Source of the DNA: an uncultured Lachnospiraceae bacterium
GTDB taxonomy: Bacteria; Bacillota; Clostridia; Lachnospirales; Lachnospiraceae
Length of the DNA: 37,791 nucleotides
Direction of reading: 5' to 3'
NCBI GenBank assembly: GCA_947632515.1
Contig: CANRPO010000029.1
Coordinates: forward strand, 1 to 37,791
Positions 25,545 through 34,496 of the stretch are shown here, piece after piece. The position numbers and the translations under genes were made by a program. The notes under the pieces are model-generated. The model did not search any database and was not told where the DNA came from. It worked only from the letters and a program-made list of their open reading frames with translations. Numbering within the stretch: the first letter of the stretch is position 1; each line of letters opens with the position of its first letter.

Positions 25545-25573
25545 TTGCATTTTAAGAAAAAGTAGAGTATTGT
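25545..25573 (+). promoter_or_regulatory. Candidate promoter of glnN
   Basis: TTGCAT at 25545-25550, 17 nt, then TATTGT at 25568-25573. Transcription from here would give a leader of about 100 nt that contains the hairpin at 25611-25648. The upstream part of this gap (25442-25540) is AT-rich with no recognised element. Confidence 0.4.
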
Positions 25574-25610
25574 TAAAAACAGAAATTGTATACAGGTATT
25601 CAGAACGATG

Positions 25611-25648
25611 GCGTTCCAAAAAAAGGATTTTTTTGGAACGCTATTTTT
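25611..25648 (+). terminator. Intrinsic terminator or attenuator in the glnN leader
   Basis: A perfect 14-bp stem (GCGTTCC plus seven A, paired to seven T plus GGAACGC) with the triloop GGA is followed by TATTTTTA. It lies 31 nt before the glnN start. It could end the trmR-U32 transcript, or attenuate glnN if transcription starts near 25580. Because of its A7/T7 arms it can work in either direction. Confidence 0.8.
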
Positions 25649-25678
25649 AAAAGAGAATGCCGGGATGGAGGAAAGAGT

Positions 25679-27790
25679 ATGAGTGAAGTTTTTAATGTGG
25701 AAGAAATCTTCGGACAGAACGTGTTCACACTTGGCAAGATGAAGGAACGGCTGCCGAAGAATGTGTACAAAGAAGTGGTAAAGGTCATGGATCAGGGCGG
25801 CGAGCTTTCCATGGAGGCGGCCAACGTTGTCGCTATGGCGATGAAGGAGTGGGCGGTCGAGAACGGCGCGACTCACTATACGCACTGGTTCCAGCCGCTT
25901 ACAGGCATCACGGCGGAGAAACACGACTCTTTCGTCGCGCATCCGGATGAGATGGGCAAGATGCTCACGGAATTCTCCGGCAAAGAGCTGATCAAAGGCG
26001 AACCCGACGCGTCTTCCTTCCCTTCGGGCGGTCTGCGCGCCACCTTCGAGGCGAGAGGCTATACGGCATGGGACATCACTTCTCCCGCTTTCCTGAAAGA
26101 GTCCGGCTGCGGCGTGACGCTGTGTATTCCGACAGCGTTCTGCTCCTACACGGGCGAGGCGCTGGATAAGAAGACGCCGTTACTTCGTTCCATGGAGGCG
26201 CTGAGCGAGCAGGCGCTGCGTATCGTGCGGCTGTTCGGCAACACGGAGGCCACCAAGGTCACCGCGTCGGTGGGACCCGAGCAGGAATATTTTCTAGTAG
26301 ATGAGAAACTGTACCGTCAGAGAACAGACCTGATGTTTGCGGGCCGCACGCTGTTCGGCGCTCCCGCACCCAAAGGGCAGGAGATGGAGGACCACTACTT
26401 CGGCGTCATCAGAGAGCGTGTCGGCGCTTATATGAAAGATCTGAACGAGGAGCTGTGGAAACTGGGCGTGACCGCCAAGACACAGCACAACGAGGTGGCT
26501 CCCGCGCAGCACGAGCTGGCGCCCATCTACGAGACGGCTAACATTGCGGTAGACCACAACCAGCTTGTCATGGAGGCGATGAAGAGAGTCGCGGTCCATC
26601 ACGGTATGAGATGCCTGCTGCACGAGAAACCCTACGCGGGCGTCAACGGGTCCGGCAAACACAACAACTGGTCCATCACGACGGACAACGGCGTGAATCT
26701 GCTCGATCCCGGCGATACGCCCAACGAGAATATCCAGTTCCTGTTGGTTCTCGCCTGCATCCTGAAAGCCGTAGATACCCATGCGGATCTGCTGCGTCAG
26801 TCCGCATCCGATGTGGGCAACGATCACAGACTTGGCGCGAACGAGGCGCCTCCGGCTATCATCTCCGTATTCTTAGGCGAGCAGCTTGAGGATGTGGTGA
26901 GACAGCTCATCGAGACGGGCGCGGCCACCAGCGTCAAGGAGGGTGGCAAGCTCCTGACAGGCGTTAAGACGCTGCCTGATTTCCAGAAGGACGCGACCGA
27001 CAGAAACAGAACATCGCCCTTTGCGTTTACAGGAAATAAATTTGAATTCCGTATGGTAGGTTCCGCGGATTCCATCGCGAGCCCGAACACCACGCTGAAC
27101 GCGATTGTCGCGGAGGCCTTCTGCGAGGCGGCTGACCGCTTGGAGAAGGCGGACGATCTGGATCTGGCCGTACATGATCTGATCAAGGAGTATCTGACCG
27201 AGCATCAGAGGATCATCTTCAACGGCGACGGTTATTCCGACGACTGGCTGGCTGAGGCCGAGAAGAGAGGACTGCCGAACATTAAGTCCATGATTGAGGC
27301 GGCAAGCACTATCACGACGGATAAGGCGGTAAAACTGTTCGAGAGATTCGGCATCTTCACGAAGGTGGAGCTGGAGTCCCGCGAGGAGATCATCTACGAG
27401 ACTTACGCGAAGACCATCAACATCGAGGCGCTTGCGATGATCGACATGGCCGGCAAGCAGATCATTCCCGCGGTGGTGAAATACTCCAAGGCGCTGGCGG
27501 ACACCGTGAACGCGGTGAAGGCGGCGGGCGCGGACGCGGCGGTTCAGGCAGAACTTCTGAAAGAAGTGTGCGAGAATCTCGCGGCGATGCAGACGGCTCT
27601 GGCAAAATTGGAGAAGACAGAGAAGGAGGCCTCAGAGATCGAGGACGTGAAGGCGCAGGCATTCTTCTACAAGGATACGGTCAAGGCTGCTATGGACGAA
27701 CTGCGTGCTCCGGCCGATAAGCTGGAGATGATCGTGGATAAGAACATCTGGCCGATCCCGACCTACGGCGAGCTGATGTTTGAGATTTAA
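25679..27790 (+). CDS. glnN: Glutamine synthetase type III
   Basis: ATP-dependent ligation of ammonia to glutamate. At 703 residues it has the size of GS type III (GSIII), far longer than type I (about 450). GSIII-type features are [27 protein letters not shown] (in adjoining pieces), [13 protein letters not shown] with the glycine/asparagine ATP-glutamate loop, and [11 protein letters not shown] carrying the substrate arginine. The C-terminal helical extension characteristic of the type follows. The ATG at 25679 has GGAGG 7 nt upstream. It is monocistronic with its own terminator; the leader hairpin suggests attenuation. No glnR or glnA is nearby. Confidence 0.95.
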   Translation: MSEVFNVEEIFGQNVFTLGKMKERLPKNVYKEVVKVMDQGGELSMEAANVVAMAMKEWAVENGATHYTHWFQPLTGITAEKHDSFVAHPDEMGKMLTEFSGKELIKGEPDASSFPSGGLRATFEARGYTAWDITSPAFLKESGCGVTLCIPTAFCSYTGEALDKKTPLLRSMEALSEQALRIVRLFGNTEATKVTASVGPEQEYFLVDEKLYRQRTDLMFAGRTLFGAPAPKGQEMEDHYFGVIRERVGAYMKDLNEELWKLGVTAKTQHNEVAPAQHELAPIYETANIAVDHNQLVMEAMKRVAVHHGMRCLLHEKPYAGVNGSGKHNNWSITTDNGVNLLDPGDTPNENIQFLLVLACILKAVDTHADLLRQSASDVGNDHRLGANEAPPAIISVFLGEQLEDVVRQLIETGAATSVKEGGKLLTGVKTLPDFQKDATDRNRTSPFAFTGNKFEFRMVGSADSIASPNTTLNAIVAEAFCEAADRLEKADDLDLAVHDLIKEYLTEHQRIIFNGDGYSDDWLAEAEKRGLPNIKSMIEAASTITTDKAVKLFERFGIFTKVELESREEIIYETYAKTINIEALAMIDMAGKQIIPAVVKYSKALADTVNAVKAAGADAAVQAELLKEVCENLAAMQTALAKLEKTEKEASEIEDVKAQAFFYKDTVKAAMDELRAPADKLEMIVDKNIWPIPTYGELMFEI

Positions 27791-27813
27791 TTAAATTTAA
27801 ACCAAAATTAAAG

Positions 27814-27845
27814 ACCCCTCTGTGCAGCTGCACAGAGGGGTTTGT
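27814..27845 (+). terminator. Terminator of glnN
   Basis: CCCCTCTGTGC-AGCT-GCACAGAGGGG, an 11-bp perfect stem, is followed by TTTGTG. The A-rich left flank makes it usable for the minus-strand lipoprotein gene as well. Confidence 0.85.
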
Positions 27846-27949
27846 GATGTTTCAAGTTGATAATCAAACTTCGGACGACTCCTTGATAAACCACAGGATT
27901 CCGTCTTCAACACATAAAGAGGGGTTCATGACAAAATGACGCCGACCTC

Positions 27950-28555
27950 TCATTCATAGATCTCGATGATAATTTTCTCTGCCGTAAATTCCTCACCGTC
28001 GAAATACCCTTCGGCCTCCAATCCGCCGCCTTCTTTCACATCGGAAAAAGCGGCCTCGGATGTCTCGATCCCGGCTCCGCCGCCCTGAATCTTCCATAAC
28101 TCATACACTGTCTCATCGGTGCAGCGGATCGTCACTAACTGCTCTTCGGGACTGCCCGCCTCCGGCATTGTGACAAAGCCGTTTTCGTCTACCAGGGTCC
28201 GGCTGATGACGAAACTGTCTTGTGTGACACTCCTCACTTTGCCGCCGATGATCTCCGAAGTCTGTCCGCTGTCCGGCACGGACGGTACTGTGTCTGCCGC
28301 TGTATCGCTCTCTTCAGCCTCAACGCTGTCTGCGGCGTCGCCGCTCGTGTTATCGGCTGTCGTCTGTTCCGTTTTCGCCGACGAAGTATTATCGGCATCG
28401 CCCTGTGCCGCGGGCGTTTCTACGGGCGACACAGGCTCCGTCTCCGTCAAGGCTGTCGTGCCTGCCGCATTATCCGGTGTACCCGCACAGCCCGTCACGG
28501 ACAGCGCCGCTGCGATCCCGATTCCTACCGGCAATGTATATTTTTTCCAAGTCAT
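27950..28555 (-). CDS. Lipoprotein of unknown function
   Basis: A 201-residue exported lipoprotein. A short Lys-containing N-terminus and hydrophobic core end in SVTG before C23, a lipobox-like site. A Thr/Ser/Ala/Asp/Glu-rich linker of roughly 75 residues follows, typical of surface anchoring. The C-terminal 100 residues form a small beta-rich domain (IIGGKVRSVTQDSFVISRTLV onward, ending FTAEKIIIEIYE) that resembles DUF5666-type OB folds, though I am unsure. GAGAGG lies about 10 nt upstream of the start. It is convergent with glnN and stands alone. Confidence 0.8.
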   Translation of the reverse strand: MTWKKYTLPVGIGIAAALSVTGCAGTPDNAAGTTALTETEPVSPVETPAAQGDADNTSSAKTEQTTADNTSGDAADSVEAEESDTAADTVPSVPDSGQTSEIIGGKVRSVTQDSFVISRTLVDENGFVTMPEAGSPEEQLVTIRCTDETVYELWKIQGGGAGIETSEAAFSDVKEGGGLEAEGYFDGEEFTAEKIIIEIYE

Positions 28556-28759
28556 TTTTCTGTGCCTCTCTTTCAGATATTTGTGATTGCCGTAACTGCA
28601 AACTGATTCACAGGCACTATTGTATCAGCCCATTCTCTAAGCAGTCTCTAAGCTGTCGTTTCGTCTTTACGCCGATCCCGGATAATACTTTACCAATCAC
28701 TTCGGGTATAAGTATTACGATTTCAAAGACATGGATTCCGCCTGGCAACTGTGCTATAA

Positions 28760-28803
28760 TGATATAAAAATTAAAGGAGCCGAAACTTTCGTCCCGGTTC
28801 CTT
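28760..28803 (-). terminator. Terminator of the tRNA-Ser gene
   Basis: A 9-bp stem with one G-U pair (plus 28774-28782 with 28795-28803) is followed, on the minus strand, by TTAATTTTTATATC. It lies 6 nt after the tRNA 3' end. The rest of the gap 28556-28759 shows only a TATAAT box facing right (28755-28760). Confidence 0.8.
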
Positions 28804-28809
28804 CAAAGC

Positions 28810-28894
28810 GGAGTTGGAGGGATTCGAACCCTCGTGCCCCGGAGGGCAAACGCATTTCGAGTGCGCCCCGTTATGACCACTTCGATACAACTCC
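28810..28894 (-). tRNA. tRNA-Ser (anticodon CGA)
   Basis: An 85-nt class II tRNA. The acceptor stem is GGAGTTG / CAACTCC (7 bp). The anticodon stem CGCA/TGCG encloses the loop CTCGAAA, giving anticodon CGA for UCG codons. A long variable arm (GCCC-TCC-GGGGC) marks tRNA-Ser, and the T arm is GAGGG-TTCGAAT-CCCTC. CCA is not encoded. It has its own promoter and terminator. Confidence 0.96.
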
Positions 28895-28904
28895 GTACCC
28901 ATTG

Positions 28905-28933
28905 ATTATAATTTGTATTTGGGCGAATGTCCA
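28905..28933 (-). promoter_or_regulatory. Promoter of tRNA-Ser
   Basis: On the minus strand TGGACA (plus 28928-28933), 17 nt, then TATAAT (plus 28905-28910), 10 nt before the tRNA 5' end. Confidence 0.75.
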
Positions 28934-28974
28934 CAGCTTTTTCTAAAAACTTCTGTAATTGGAGCGATCAGCCT

Positions 28975-29475
28975 ATGACACAAGACGAAAAGTATATGAA
29001 AGAAGCTCTGAAACAGGCGCGGAAAGCGTACGATCTGGGGGAAGTGCCGATCGGCTGCGTGATCGTGTATGAGGATAAGATCATTGGCAGGGGGTATAAC
29101 CGACGCAATACCGACAGAAACACACTGGCTCATGCGGAGATCACGGCGATCAATAAAGCGAGTAAGAAACTGCACGACTGGCGATTGGAGGGCTGTACGC
29201 TGTACGTTACGCTGGAGCCCTGTCAGATGTGCGCGGGGGCCATCGTGCAGGCGCGGGTCACGGAGGTCGTTATGGGGAGCATGAATCCGAAGGCGGGCTG
29301 CGGCGGTTCCATTCTGAATATTTTGGAGATGCCCGAATTTAATCATCAGGTACAGGTACGGCGGGGCGTACTCGCGGAGGAATGCACGGAGATGCTGATG
29401 AATTTTTTTAAGGAGTTAAGAATCCGCAACAAGCGGGAGAAAGAACTTAAGAAAGAAAAGAAGATGCAGTTGTGA
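28975..29475 (+). CDS. tadA: tRNA-specific adenosine deaminase
   Basis: Zinc enzyme that deaminates A34 of tRNA-Arg(ACG) to inosine. The 166 residues carry the zinc/proton-shuttle motif HAE (H53, E55) and LEPCQMCAGAI (C83, C86), with NPKAGCGGS further on. The C-terminus is a Lys/Glu-rich helix slightly longer than usual. The ATG at 28975 has GGAG 10 nt upstream; the ATG at 28927 would extend the protein into the tRNA promoter. In many Firmicutes tadA, the SRP RNA gene and dnaX are neighbours. Here pfkA takes that place and I find no SRP RNA. Confidence 0.95.
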   Translation: MTQDEKYMKEALKQARKAYDLGEVPIGCVIVYEDKIIGRGYNRRNTDRNTLAHAEITAINKASKKLHDWRLEGCTLYVTLEPCQMCAGAIVQARVTEVVMGSMNPKAGCGGSILNILEMPEFNHQVQVRRGVLAEECTEMLMNFFKELRIRNKREKELKKEKKMQL

Positions 29476-29554
29476 TATTCTTCGCAAGTATGATATACTA
29501 GACGCGAAAGGAAAAAGCGGGGCGAAAGCCCGTGACCCGAGGCGGCACGGTCTA
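29470..29554 (+). promoter_or_regulatory. pfkA promoter and leader with GNRA-GTGACC motif
   Basis: TTGTGA (29470-29475), 18 nt, then TATACT (29494-29499) preceded by TGA, an extended -10. The leader begins near 29506 and holds GGGC-GAAA-GCCC (29520-29531) followed by GTGACCCGAGG. This string is nearly the same as P4 and its flank in the uppP leader RNA. An alternative hairpin CCGTG/CACGG (29530-29534 with 29546-29550) excludes the first one. No terminator is seen, so any switch would affect translation. Confidence 0.5.
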
Positions 29555-29594
29555 TAACATAAACTTTATAAACAATATGATAGGAGGAATAGGG

Positions 29595-30668
29595 ATGAAG
29601 AGAATAGGAATGTTGACCAGCGGCGGAGACTGTCAGGCGCTCAATGCGGCGATGCGCGGCGTAGTGAAATGCCTGTCCTGCAGCGGGGAGGATGTTGAGA
29701 TCTACGGTTTTCTGGACGGCTACAAGGGATTTATCTACGGAGACTTTCGGATGCTGACGGGACACGATTTTGCAGGTATCTTAACGAAGGGCGGCACGAT
29801 TCTCGGCAGTTCCAGAACGCCTTTTAAGCTGATGCGCGAGCCTGATGAGAACGGCCTCGACAAGGTGGAGGCGATGAAACAGAATTATTACAAGCTGAAA
29901 CTCGACTGCATGGTCATTCTGGGCGGAAACGGTACGCACAAGACTGCGAATCTGCTGCGTGAGGAGGGACTGAATGTGATCACGCTCCCCAAGACGATCG
30001 ACAACGATCTGTGGGGCACGGATATGACGTTCGGTTTTCAGAGCGCGGTCAACATTGCCACGGACTGTATCGACTGTATTCACACGACGGCATCCTCCCA
30101 CGGGCGCATTTTTATCGTCGAGGTCATGGGCCACAAGGTGGGCTGGCTCACGCTGAACGCAGGCATGGCGGGCGGCGCGGACATCATTTTGATCCCTGAG
30201 ATCCCTTATGATATTGACAAAGTCATCGAGGCAATCGAGGGGCGTGAGAAGAGAGGCTCCAGATTCACGATCATGGCGGTTGCGGAGGGCGCGATCTCCA
30301 AGGAGGACGCAAAGCTTTCCAAGAAGGAATACAAGGAGAAGATGAAGAATTATCCCTATCCGTCGGTTTCCTATGAGATCGCGGATCAGATTCAGAAGAA
30401 GAGCGGCAAAGAAGTGCGCGTGACCGTGCCGGGGCACACGCAGCGGGGCGGCAGCCCTTGTCCTTACGACCGCGTGTTTGCGACGAGACTCGGCGCGGAG
30501 GCAGGCAGGCTGATCCTGCAGGGCGAGTACGGATTTATGGTAGGCTACAAGAACAGAGAGATCGTCAAAGTCCCGCTTGAGGAAGTGGCGGGCAAGCTGA
30601 AAATGGTATCGCCCGATGCGACTATCGTGCAGGAGGCGAAGCTGGTAGGCATCAGCTTCGGCGATTAA
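29595..30668 (+). CDS. pfkA: 6-phosphofructokinase (group III-like)
   Basis: Phosphorylates fructose 6-phosphate in glycolysis. The 357 residues are longer than E. coli PfkA (320). Motifs are LTSGGDCQALNAAMRGVV, LGGNGTHKTANLL (110-122), LPKTIDNDLWGTD (131-143) and EVMGHKVGWL. G113 corresponds to E. coli Gly104, which is usual for ATP users. K133 corresponds to position 124, where lysine is usual for pyrophosphate enzymes. N112 replaces the common aspartate. This combination resembles the mixed-substrate group III, so ATP is likely but pyrophosphate use is not excluded. AGGAGG lies 7 nt before the ATG at 29595. It sits between tadA and dnaX with its own promoter. Confidence 0.9.
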   Translation: MKRIGMLTSGGDCQALNAAMRGVVKCLSCSGEDVEIYGFLDGYKGFIYGDFRMLTGHDFAGILTKGGTILGSSRTPFKLMREPDENGLDKVEAMKQNYYKLKLDCMVILGGNGTHKTANLLREEGLNVITLPKTIDNDLWGTDMTFGFQSAVNIATDCIDCIHTTASSHGRIFIVEVMGHKVGWLTLNAGMAGGADIILIPEIPYDIDKVIEAIEGREKRGSRFTIMAVAEGAISKEDAKLSKKEYKEKMKNYPYPSVSYEIADQIQKKSGKEVRVTVPGHTQRGGSPCPYDRVFATRLGAEAGRLILQGEYGFMVGYKNREIVKVPLEEVAGKLKMVSPDATIVQEAKLVGISFGD

Positions 30669-30687
30669 GGATCAGAAAGGGAAGTCC

Positions 30688-32268
30688 ATGTCATATACAG
30701 CTCTTTATCGCAAGTTCCGGCCGGACTGTTTCGAGGATGTCAAGGGACAGGAACATATTGTCACCACGCTGCGCAACCAGATCAAGGCGGAACGTGTCGG
30801 GCACGCCTATCTCTTCTGCGGTACGCGGGGGACGGGCAAGACGACGATCGCGAAGATTTTTGCCAAGGCGGTAAACTGTGAGAGCCCTGTGGACGGCAGC
30901 CCGTGCGGCGAGTGCGCGTCCTGCAGGGCGATCGCCGCGGGTGCGAGCATGAATGTGATCGAGATCGACGCGGCATCCAACAACGGCGTGGACAATATCA
31001 GGGAAATCGTTGATGAGGTGGCTTACTCTCCCGCAGAGGGGAAATACAAGGTTTATATTATTGACGAGGTTCATATGCTGTCTATCGGAGCGTTCAATGC
31101 GCTCTTAAAGACATTGGAGGAGCCGCCCTACTATGTGATCTTTATATTGGCGACTACCGAGGTACACAAGATACCGATCACGATCCTGTCCCGCTGCCAG
31201 CGCTACGATTTCAGAAGGATCACGATCGACACCATCACCGCAAGGCTGCGGGAATTGATGGAGACAGAGCAGATTCGGGTCGAGGAGAAAGCGCTGCGAT
31301 ATGTGGCGAAGACGGCGGACGGTTCCATGAGAGACGCCCTGAGCCTGTTGGATCAGTGCATCGCCTTCCACTTCGGGCAGGAACTGACTTATGACAAGGT
31401 ACTCGACGTGCTGGGCGCCGTGGACACGGAAGTATTCGGCAGACTGCTGCGGTATGTACTCGACAGAGATGTGTCGGGCTGTATCGGCCTGTTGGAAGAA
31501 ATTGTGATGCAGGGGCGGGAGCTGGGACAGTTCGTGACGGATTTCACGTGGTATCTGCGCAATCTATTACTGGTAAAATCTTCCGATGATATAGAGGATG
31601 TGATCGACGTCTCTTCGGACAATCTGGTCAGACTGCGGGAGGAGGCCGGCATGGTGGAGACGGACGCCGTCATGCGCTATATCCGCATCTTTTCGGAGCT
31701 GTCGGGACAGATCAGGTATGCGGCGCAGAAACGCATCCTGATCGAGATCGCGCTGATCAAGCTGTGCCGTCCCGACATGGAGAAAGACTACGAATCTGTT
31801 TTGGAGCGCGTTCGGGCGTTGGAGGAGAAAATTGAGAGCGGGGTCGCGGTCCTATCTGCAGGCCCGCCGCACATCGGGGACGGAGGCGCGGAGGCGGTTT
31901 CGACGCCGAAGAAAGAACGCCCGCCTCTCCCGAAGGCTTTGCCGGAGGACGTGCGTGCGGTGATAGATAAATGGCCGATGATCGTGGGACAGGCGTCCAT
32001 GCCGATGAAACAGTATATCAAAAATGCGGGCCTAAGTCTGGGAGAAGACAATAAACTCATGATCGTGGTTGAGGACGGACTCGCCTCGGATTATTTTCTG
32101 CGGCAGGAAGGACACAGGGAGCTGCTTGTGCAGATGCTGTCGGAGGCGGTTGGAAAGGAAGTTGACGTGACGATACAGAGCGTTCCGGACAAGGATACGT
32201 TCACGCGAAACTATGCGGATCTGACACAGATGATCCACATGGATATAGAGATCGAAGAAGACGAATAA
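30688..32268 (+). CDS. dnaX: DNA polymerase III subunit gamma/tau
   Basis: Clamp-loader ATPase subunit of 526 residues. The AAA+ module has Walker [10 protein letters not shown] (45-53), a zinc module with C64, C73, C76 and C79, Walker [10 protein letters not shown], and the sensor/arginine-finger region [13 protein letters not shown]. Domain III and a tau-type C-terminal region follow; the latter is shorter than in E. coli. I see no obvious slippery site producing a separate gamma form. It heads the dnaX-ybaB-recR cluster, whose order is conserved across bacteria. Confidence 0.97.
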   Translation: MSYTALYRKFRPDCFEDVKGQEHIVTTLRNQIKAERVGHAYLFCGTRGTGKTTIAKIFAKAVNCESPVDGSPCGECASCRAIAAGASMNVIEIDAASNNGVDNIREIVDEVAYSPAEGKYKVYIIDEVHMLSIGAFNALLKTLEEPPYYVIFILATTEVHKIPITILSRCQRYDFRRITIDTITARLRELMETEQIRVEEKALRYVAKTADGSMRDALSLLDQCIAFHFGQELTYDKVLDVLGAVDTEVFGRLLRYVLDRDVSGCIGLLEEIVMQGRELGQFVTDFTWYLRNLLLVKSSDDIEDVIDVSSDNLVRLREEAGMVETDAVMRYIRIFSELSGQIRYAAQKRILIEIALIKLCRPDMEKDYESVLERVRALEEKIESGVAVLSAGPPHIGDGGAEAVSTPKKERPPLPKALPEDVRAVIDKWPMIVGQASMPMKQYIKNAGLSLGEDNKLMIVVEDGLASDYFLRQEGHRELLVQMLSEAVGKEVDVTIQSVPDKDTFTRNYADLTQMIHMDIEIEEDE

Positions 32269-32288
32269 GGAAAGGGCAGGAAATTGAT

Positions 32289-32636
32289 ATGGCAAAACGT
32301 GGCGGATTTCCGGGCGGCGGTATGCCTGGCAACATGAACAATCTGATGAAACAGGCGCAGAGAATGCAGCGCCAGATGGAGGAGAGCCAGAAGGAATTAG
32401 AGACGAAGGAATTTGTGGCGAAGGCCGGAGGCGGCGTGGTGGAAGTGACCGTGACGGGCAAGAAGGAGATCACGAAAGTGAAACTGTCTCAGGAAGTGGT
32501 CGATCCCGATGAAATTGAAATGTTGGAAGATCTTGTCATGGCGGCGGCCAATGAGGCTCTCCGCATGGCGGATGAGGCGAACGCCGAGATGATGAGCAAG
32601 ATGACCGGAGGACTGGGTGGAGGGTTCCCGTTCTGA
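32289..32636 (+). CDS. YbaB/EbfC family nucleoid-associated protein
   Basis: A 115-residue DNA-binding protein that forms tweezer-like dimers. The N-terminus is Gly/Met-rich ([20 protein letters not shown]), followed by the coiled helix [13 protein letters not shown] and the core [17 protein letters not shown]. Met/Gly residues ([11 protein letters not shown]) end the protein. Its stop overlaps the recR start by one base (TGATG), so the two are translationally coupled, which is the usual arrangement. Confidence 0.95.
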   Translation: MAKRGGFPGGGMPGNMNNLMKQAQRMQRQMEESQKELETKEFVAKAGGGVVEVTVTGKKEITKVKLSQEVVDPDEIEMLEDLVMAAANEALRMADEANAEMMSKMTGGLGGGFPF

Positions 32637-33232
32637 TGGAGCTGTACAGCGGACATATCAACAAGTTGATAGAGGAACTGGCGGGATTGCCGGGGATAGG
32701 CTCTAAGTCGGCGCAGAGGCTGGCGTTTCATCTGATCAATATGCCGCAGACGCGGGTGGAGCGTCTGGCAAACGCCATTTTGGACGCAAAGGCGAACGTG
32801 CGGTACTGTAAAGAGTGCTATACGCTGACGGACCACGAGATCTGTCCCGTCTGTGCCAACGAGAAACGGGATCACGGCACGATCATGGTGGTGGAGAACG
32901 CCAGAGATCTGGCGGCCTATGAGAAGACGGGGAAATACGAGGGCGTCTACCATGTGTTACACGGCGCGATTTCTCCCATGCTGGGGATCGGGCCGAACGA
33001 CATAAAACTGAAAGAACTGATGCAGCGTCTTGAGGGTGATGTGAACGAGGTGATCATCGCGACCAACTCCAGTCTGGAGGGAGAGACGACGGCTATGTAT
33101 ATCAGCAAGCTGATCAAACCAACGGGCATCAGGGTGACGCGGATCGCCAGCGGCGTACCTGTGGGCGGCGATTTGGAATATATCGACGAGGTCACGCTGC
33201 TGCGGGCGTTGGAAGGCAGAGTCGAGTTGTGA
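32636..33232 (+). CDS. recR: Recombination mediator protein RecR
   Basis: Works with RecO/RecF to load RecA at gaps. The 198 residues comprise an N-terminal helix-hairpin-helix (LPGIGSKSAQRLAFHL), a zinc finger with C58, C61, C70 and C73, a Toprim domain (IMVVENARDLAAYEKTG onward) and a C-terminal Walker-like segment with ASGVPVGGDLEYIDEVTL. The length is normal. It overlaps ybaB by one base and is the last gene of this cluster; galM follows 63 nt later. Confidence 0.97.
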   Translation: MELYSGHINKLIEELAGLPGIGSKSAQRLAFHLINMPQTRVERLANAILDAKANVRYCKECYTLTDHEICPVCANEKRDHGTIMVVENARDLAAYEKTGKYEGVYHVLHGAISPMLGIGPNDIKLKELMQRLEGDVNEVIIATNSSLEGETTAMYISKLIKPTGIRVTRIASGVPVGGDLEYIDEVTLLRALEGRVEL

Positions 33233-33295
33233 TAAGAGCAAGGCGGCCGTACGCTTGTCTTGCGACACGATGTGAATATGATACAGGAGGTAGCG

Positions 33296-34336
33296 ATGAG
33301 CGTAGTAAAAGAAAAATTCGGAACAACCAAGTGTGGTAAAGAGGTGTATGCGTACACCATAACCAATTCTAACGGGATGGCGGCTAAGATCATCAACTTC
33401 GGCGCGAATCTGGTGAGCCTTTTCGTGCCCGACGCGGATGGAAATTTGGAAGACGTGGTGTTGGGCTATGACAATTTGGAAGATTATTACCGCAATGAGA
33501 GTTTCTTCGGCGCCACGATCGGGCCAAGCGCAAACCGTATTGCGGGCGCGGCTTTTGAGATAGACGGAAAGCAGTATCACATCGACGTGAACGACGGTGA
33601 GAACAATCTGCACAGCCATATGGAGGAGGGCTATCACAAGCGGTATTGGACTGCGCAGGAGGAGCCGGACAGCCTGACGCTCACCTTGGAAGGCAAGGAT
33701 GGGGAGATGGGTTTCCCGGGCAACAAAAAAGTGACCATGGTGTACAGCCTGTCCGAGGACAATGCGCTGAAACTGAGTTATCATGTGACTGCTGACGCCA
33801 ACACGATCGTGAATCTGACGAACCATACCTATTTCAATCTGTCGGGGCATAAAGCGGGGATCATAGAGGATCATTTGCTGCGGATCAACGCCTCCCACTA
33901 TACGCCTGTGGCAGCCGGATCAATCCCTACCGGGGAGATTGCGCCGGTAGCGGGGACTCCTATGGATTTTACGGAGATGAAACCGATCGGACAGGACATC
34001 AACGCGGATTTTGAGCAGTTGAAATTGGGAAAAGGCTACGACCACAATTATGTGATCGACAATTATGACGGCACGCTGCGGGAGATCGCGGAGGCATATG
34101 ATCCCAAGAGCGGCAGAAGGTTGAAAGCGTTTACCGATCTGCCGGGCGTGCAACTCTATGCGGGCAACTGTGTCGGCGAGGAGATAGGGAAAGAGAATAC
34201 CCCCTACGGGCCTCGCAAAGGATTCTGTCTGGAAACCCACTATTTTCCGGATAACATTCATCATTCGAACTTCCCGCAGGCTGTGTTCGGGCCGGGCAGG
34301 GACTACAACGCGGTGACGGTCTACCGGTTTGTGTAG
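33296..34336 (+). CDS. galM: Aldose 1-epimerase (galactose mutarotase)
   Basis: Interconverts alpha and beta anomers of aldoses. The 346 residues show the GalM substrate arginine in GPSANRIAGA, histidines in NLHSH and LTNHTYFNLSG, and the catalytic glutamate in FCLETHYFPD followed by N-I-H-H-S-N-F-P. CAGGAGG lies 6 nt before the ATG at 33296; the in-frame ATG at 33260 has no ribosome site. It is unlinked to other galactose genes here and ends in its own terminator. Confidence 0.94.
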   Translation: MSVVKEKFGTTKCGKEVYAYTITNSNGMAAKIINFGANLVSLFVPDADGNLEDVVLGYDNLEDYYRNESFFGATIGPSANRIAGAAFEIDGKQYHIDVNDGENNLHSHMEEGYHKRYWTAQEEPDSLTLTLEGKDGEMGFPGNKKVTMVYSLSEDNALKLSYHVTADANTIVNLTNHTYFNLSGHKAGIIEDHLLRINASHYTPVAAGSIPTGEIAPVAGTPMDFTEMKPIGQDINADFEQLKLGKGYDHNYVIDNYDGTLREIAEAYDPKSGRRLKAFTDLPGVQLYAGNCVGEEIGKENTPYGPRKGFCLETHYFPDNIHHSNFPQAVFGPGRDYNAVTVYRFV

Positions 34337-34369
34337 ACGGCTCTATAATAGGCAGACGACAAAACGGAT

Positions 34370-34403
34370 AAGAGGCATGGCCGTGCGACCATGTCTCTTT
34401 TCA
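34370..34403 (+). terminator. Terminator after galM
   Basis: An 11-bp stem with one G-U pair (34370-34380 with 34389-34399) and an 8-nt loop is followed by a T-rich run (TTTTCATCTTTTC). Confidence 0.8.
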
Positions 34404-34449
34404 TCTTTTCCCACCATCGCGGATTTTGCCATATTTTTCACAGAGCGGA

Positions 34450-34458
34450 TGCTACAAT
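34450..34458 (+). promoter_or_regulatory. Extended -10 promoter of the LysM gene
   Basis: TGCTACAAT (TGn plus TACAAT), with no convincing -35 box at 16-18 nt. Confidence 0.4.
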
Positions 34459-34496
34459 AAAATCAAGCTGTGTGTTTCGTCAGGATGGAGGGTAAG

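Noticed and set aside
28755..28760. TATAAT facing right toward tadA
   Set aside because: It has extended -10 form but would first transcribe antisense through the tRNA-Ser gene; without a -35 box or mapping data I do not list it as the tadA promoter.
29476..29594. SRP (scRNA) gene expected between tadA and dnaX
   Set aside because: The conserved GGTCAGGTCCGGAAGGAAGC-type domain is not present in the 119-nt gap, which holds the pfkA promoter and leader.
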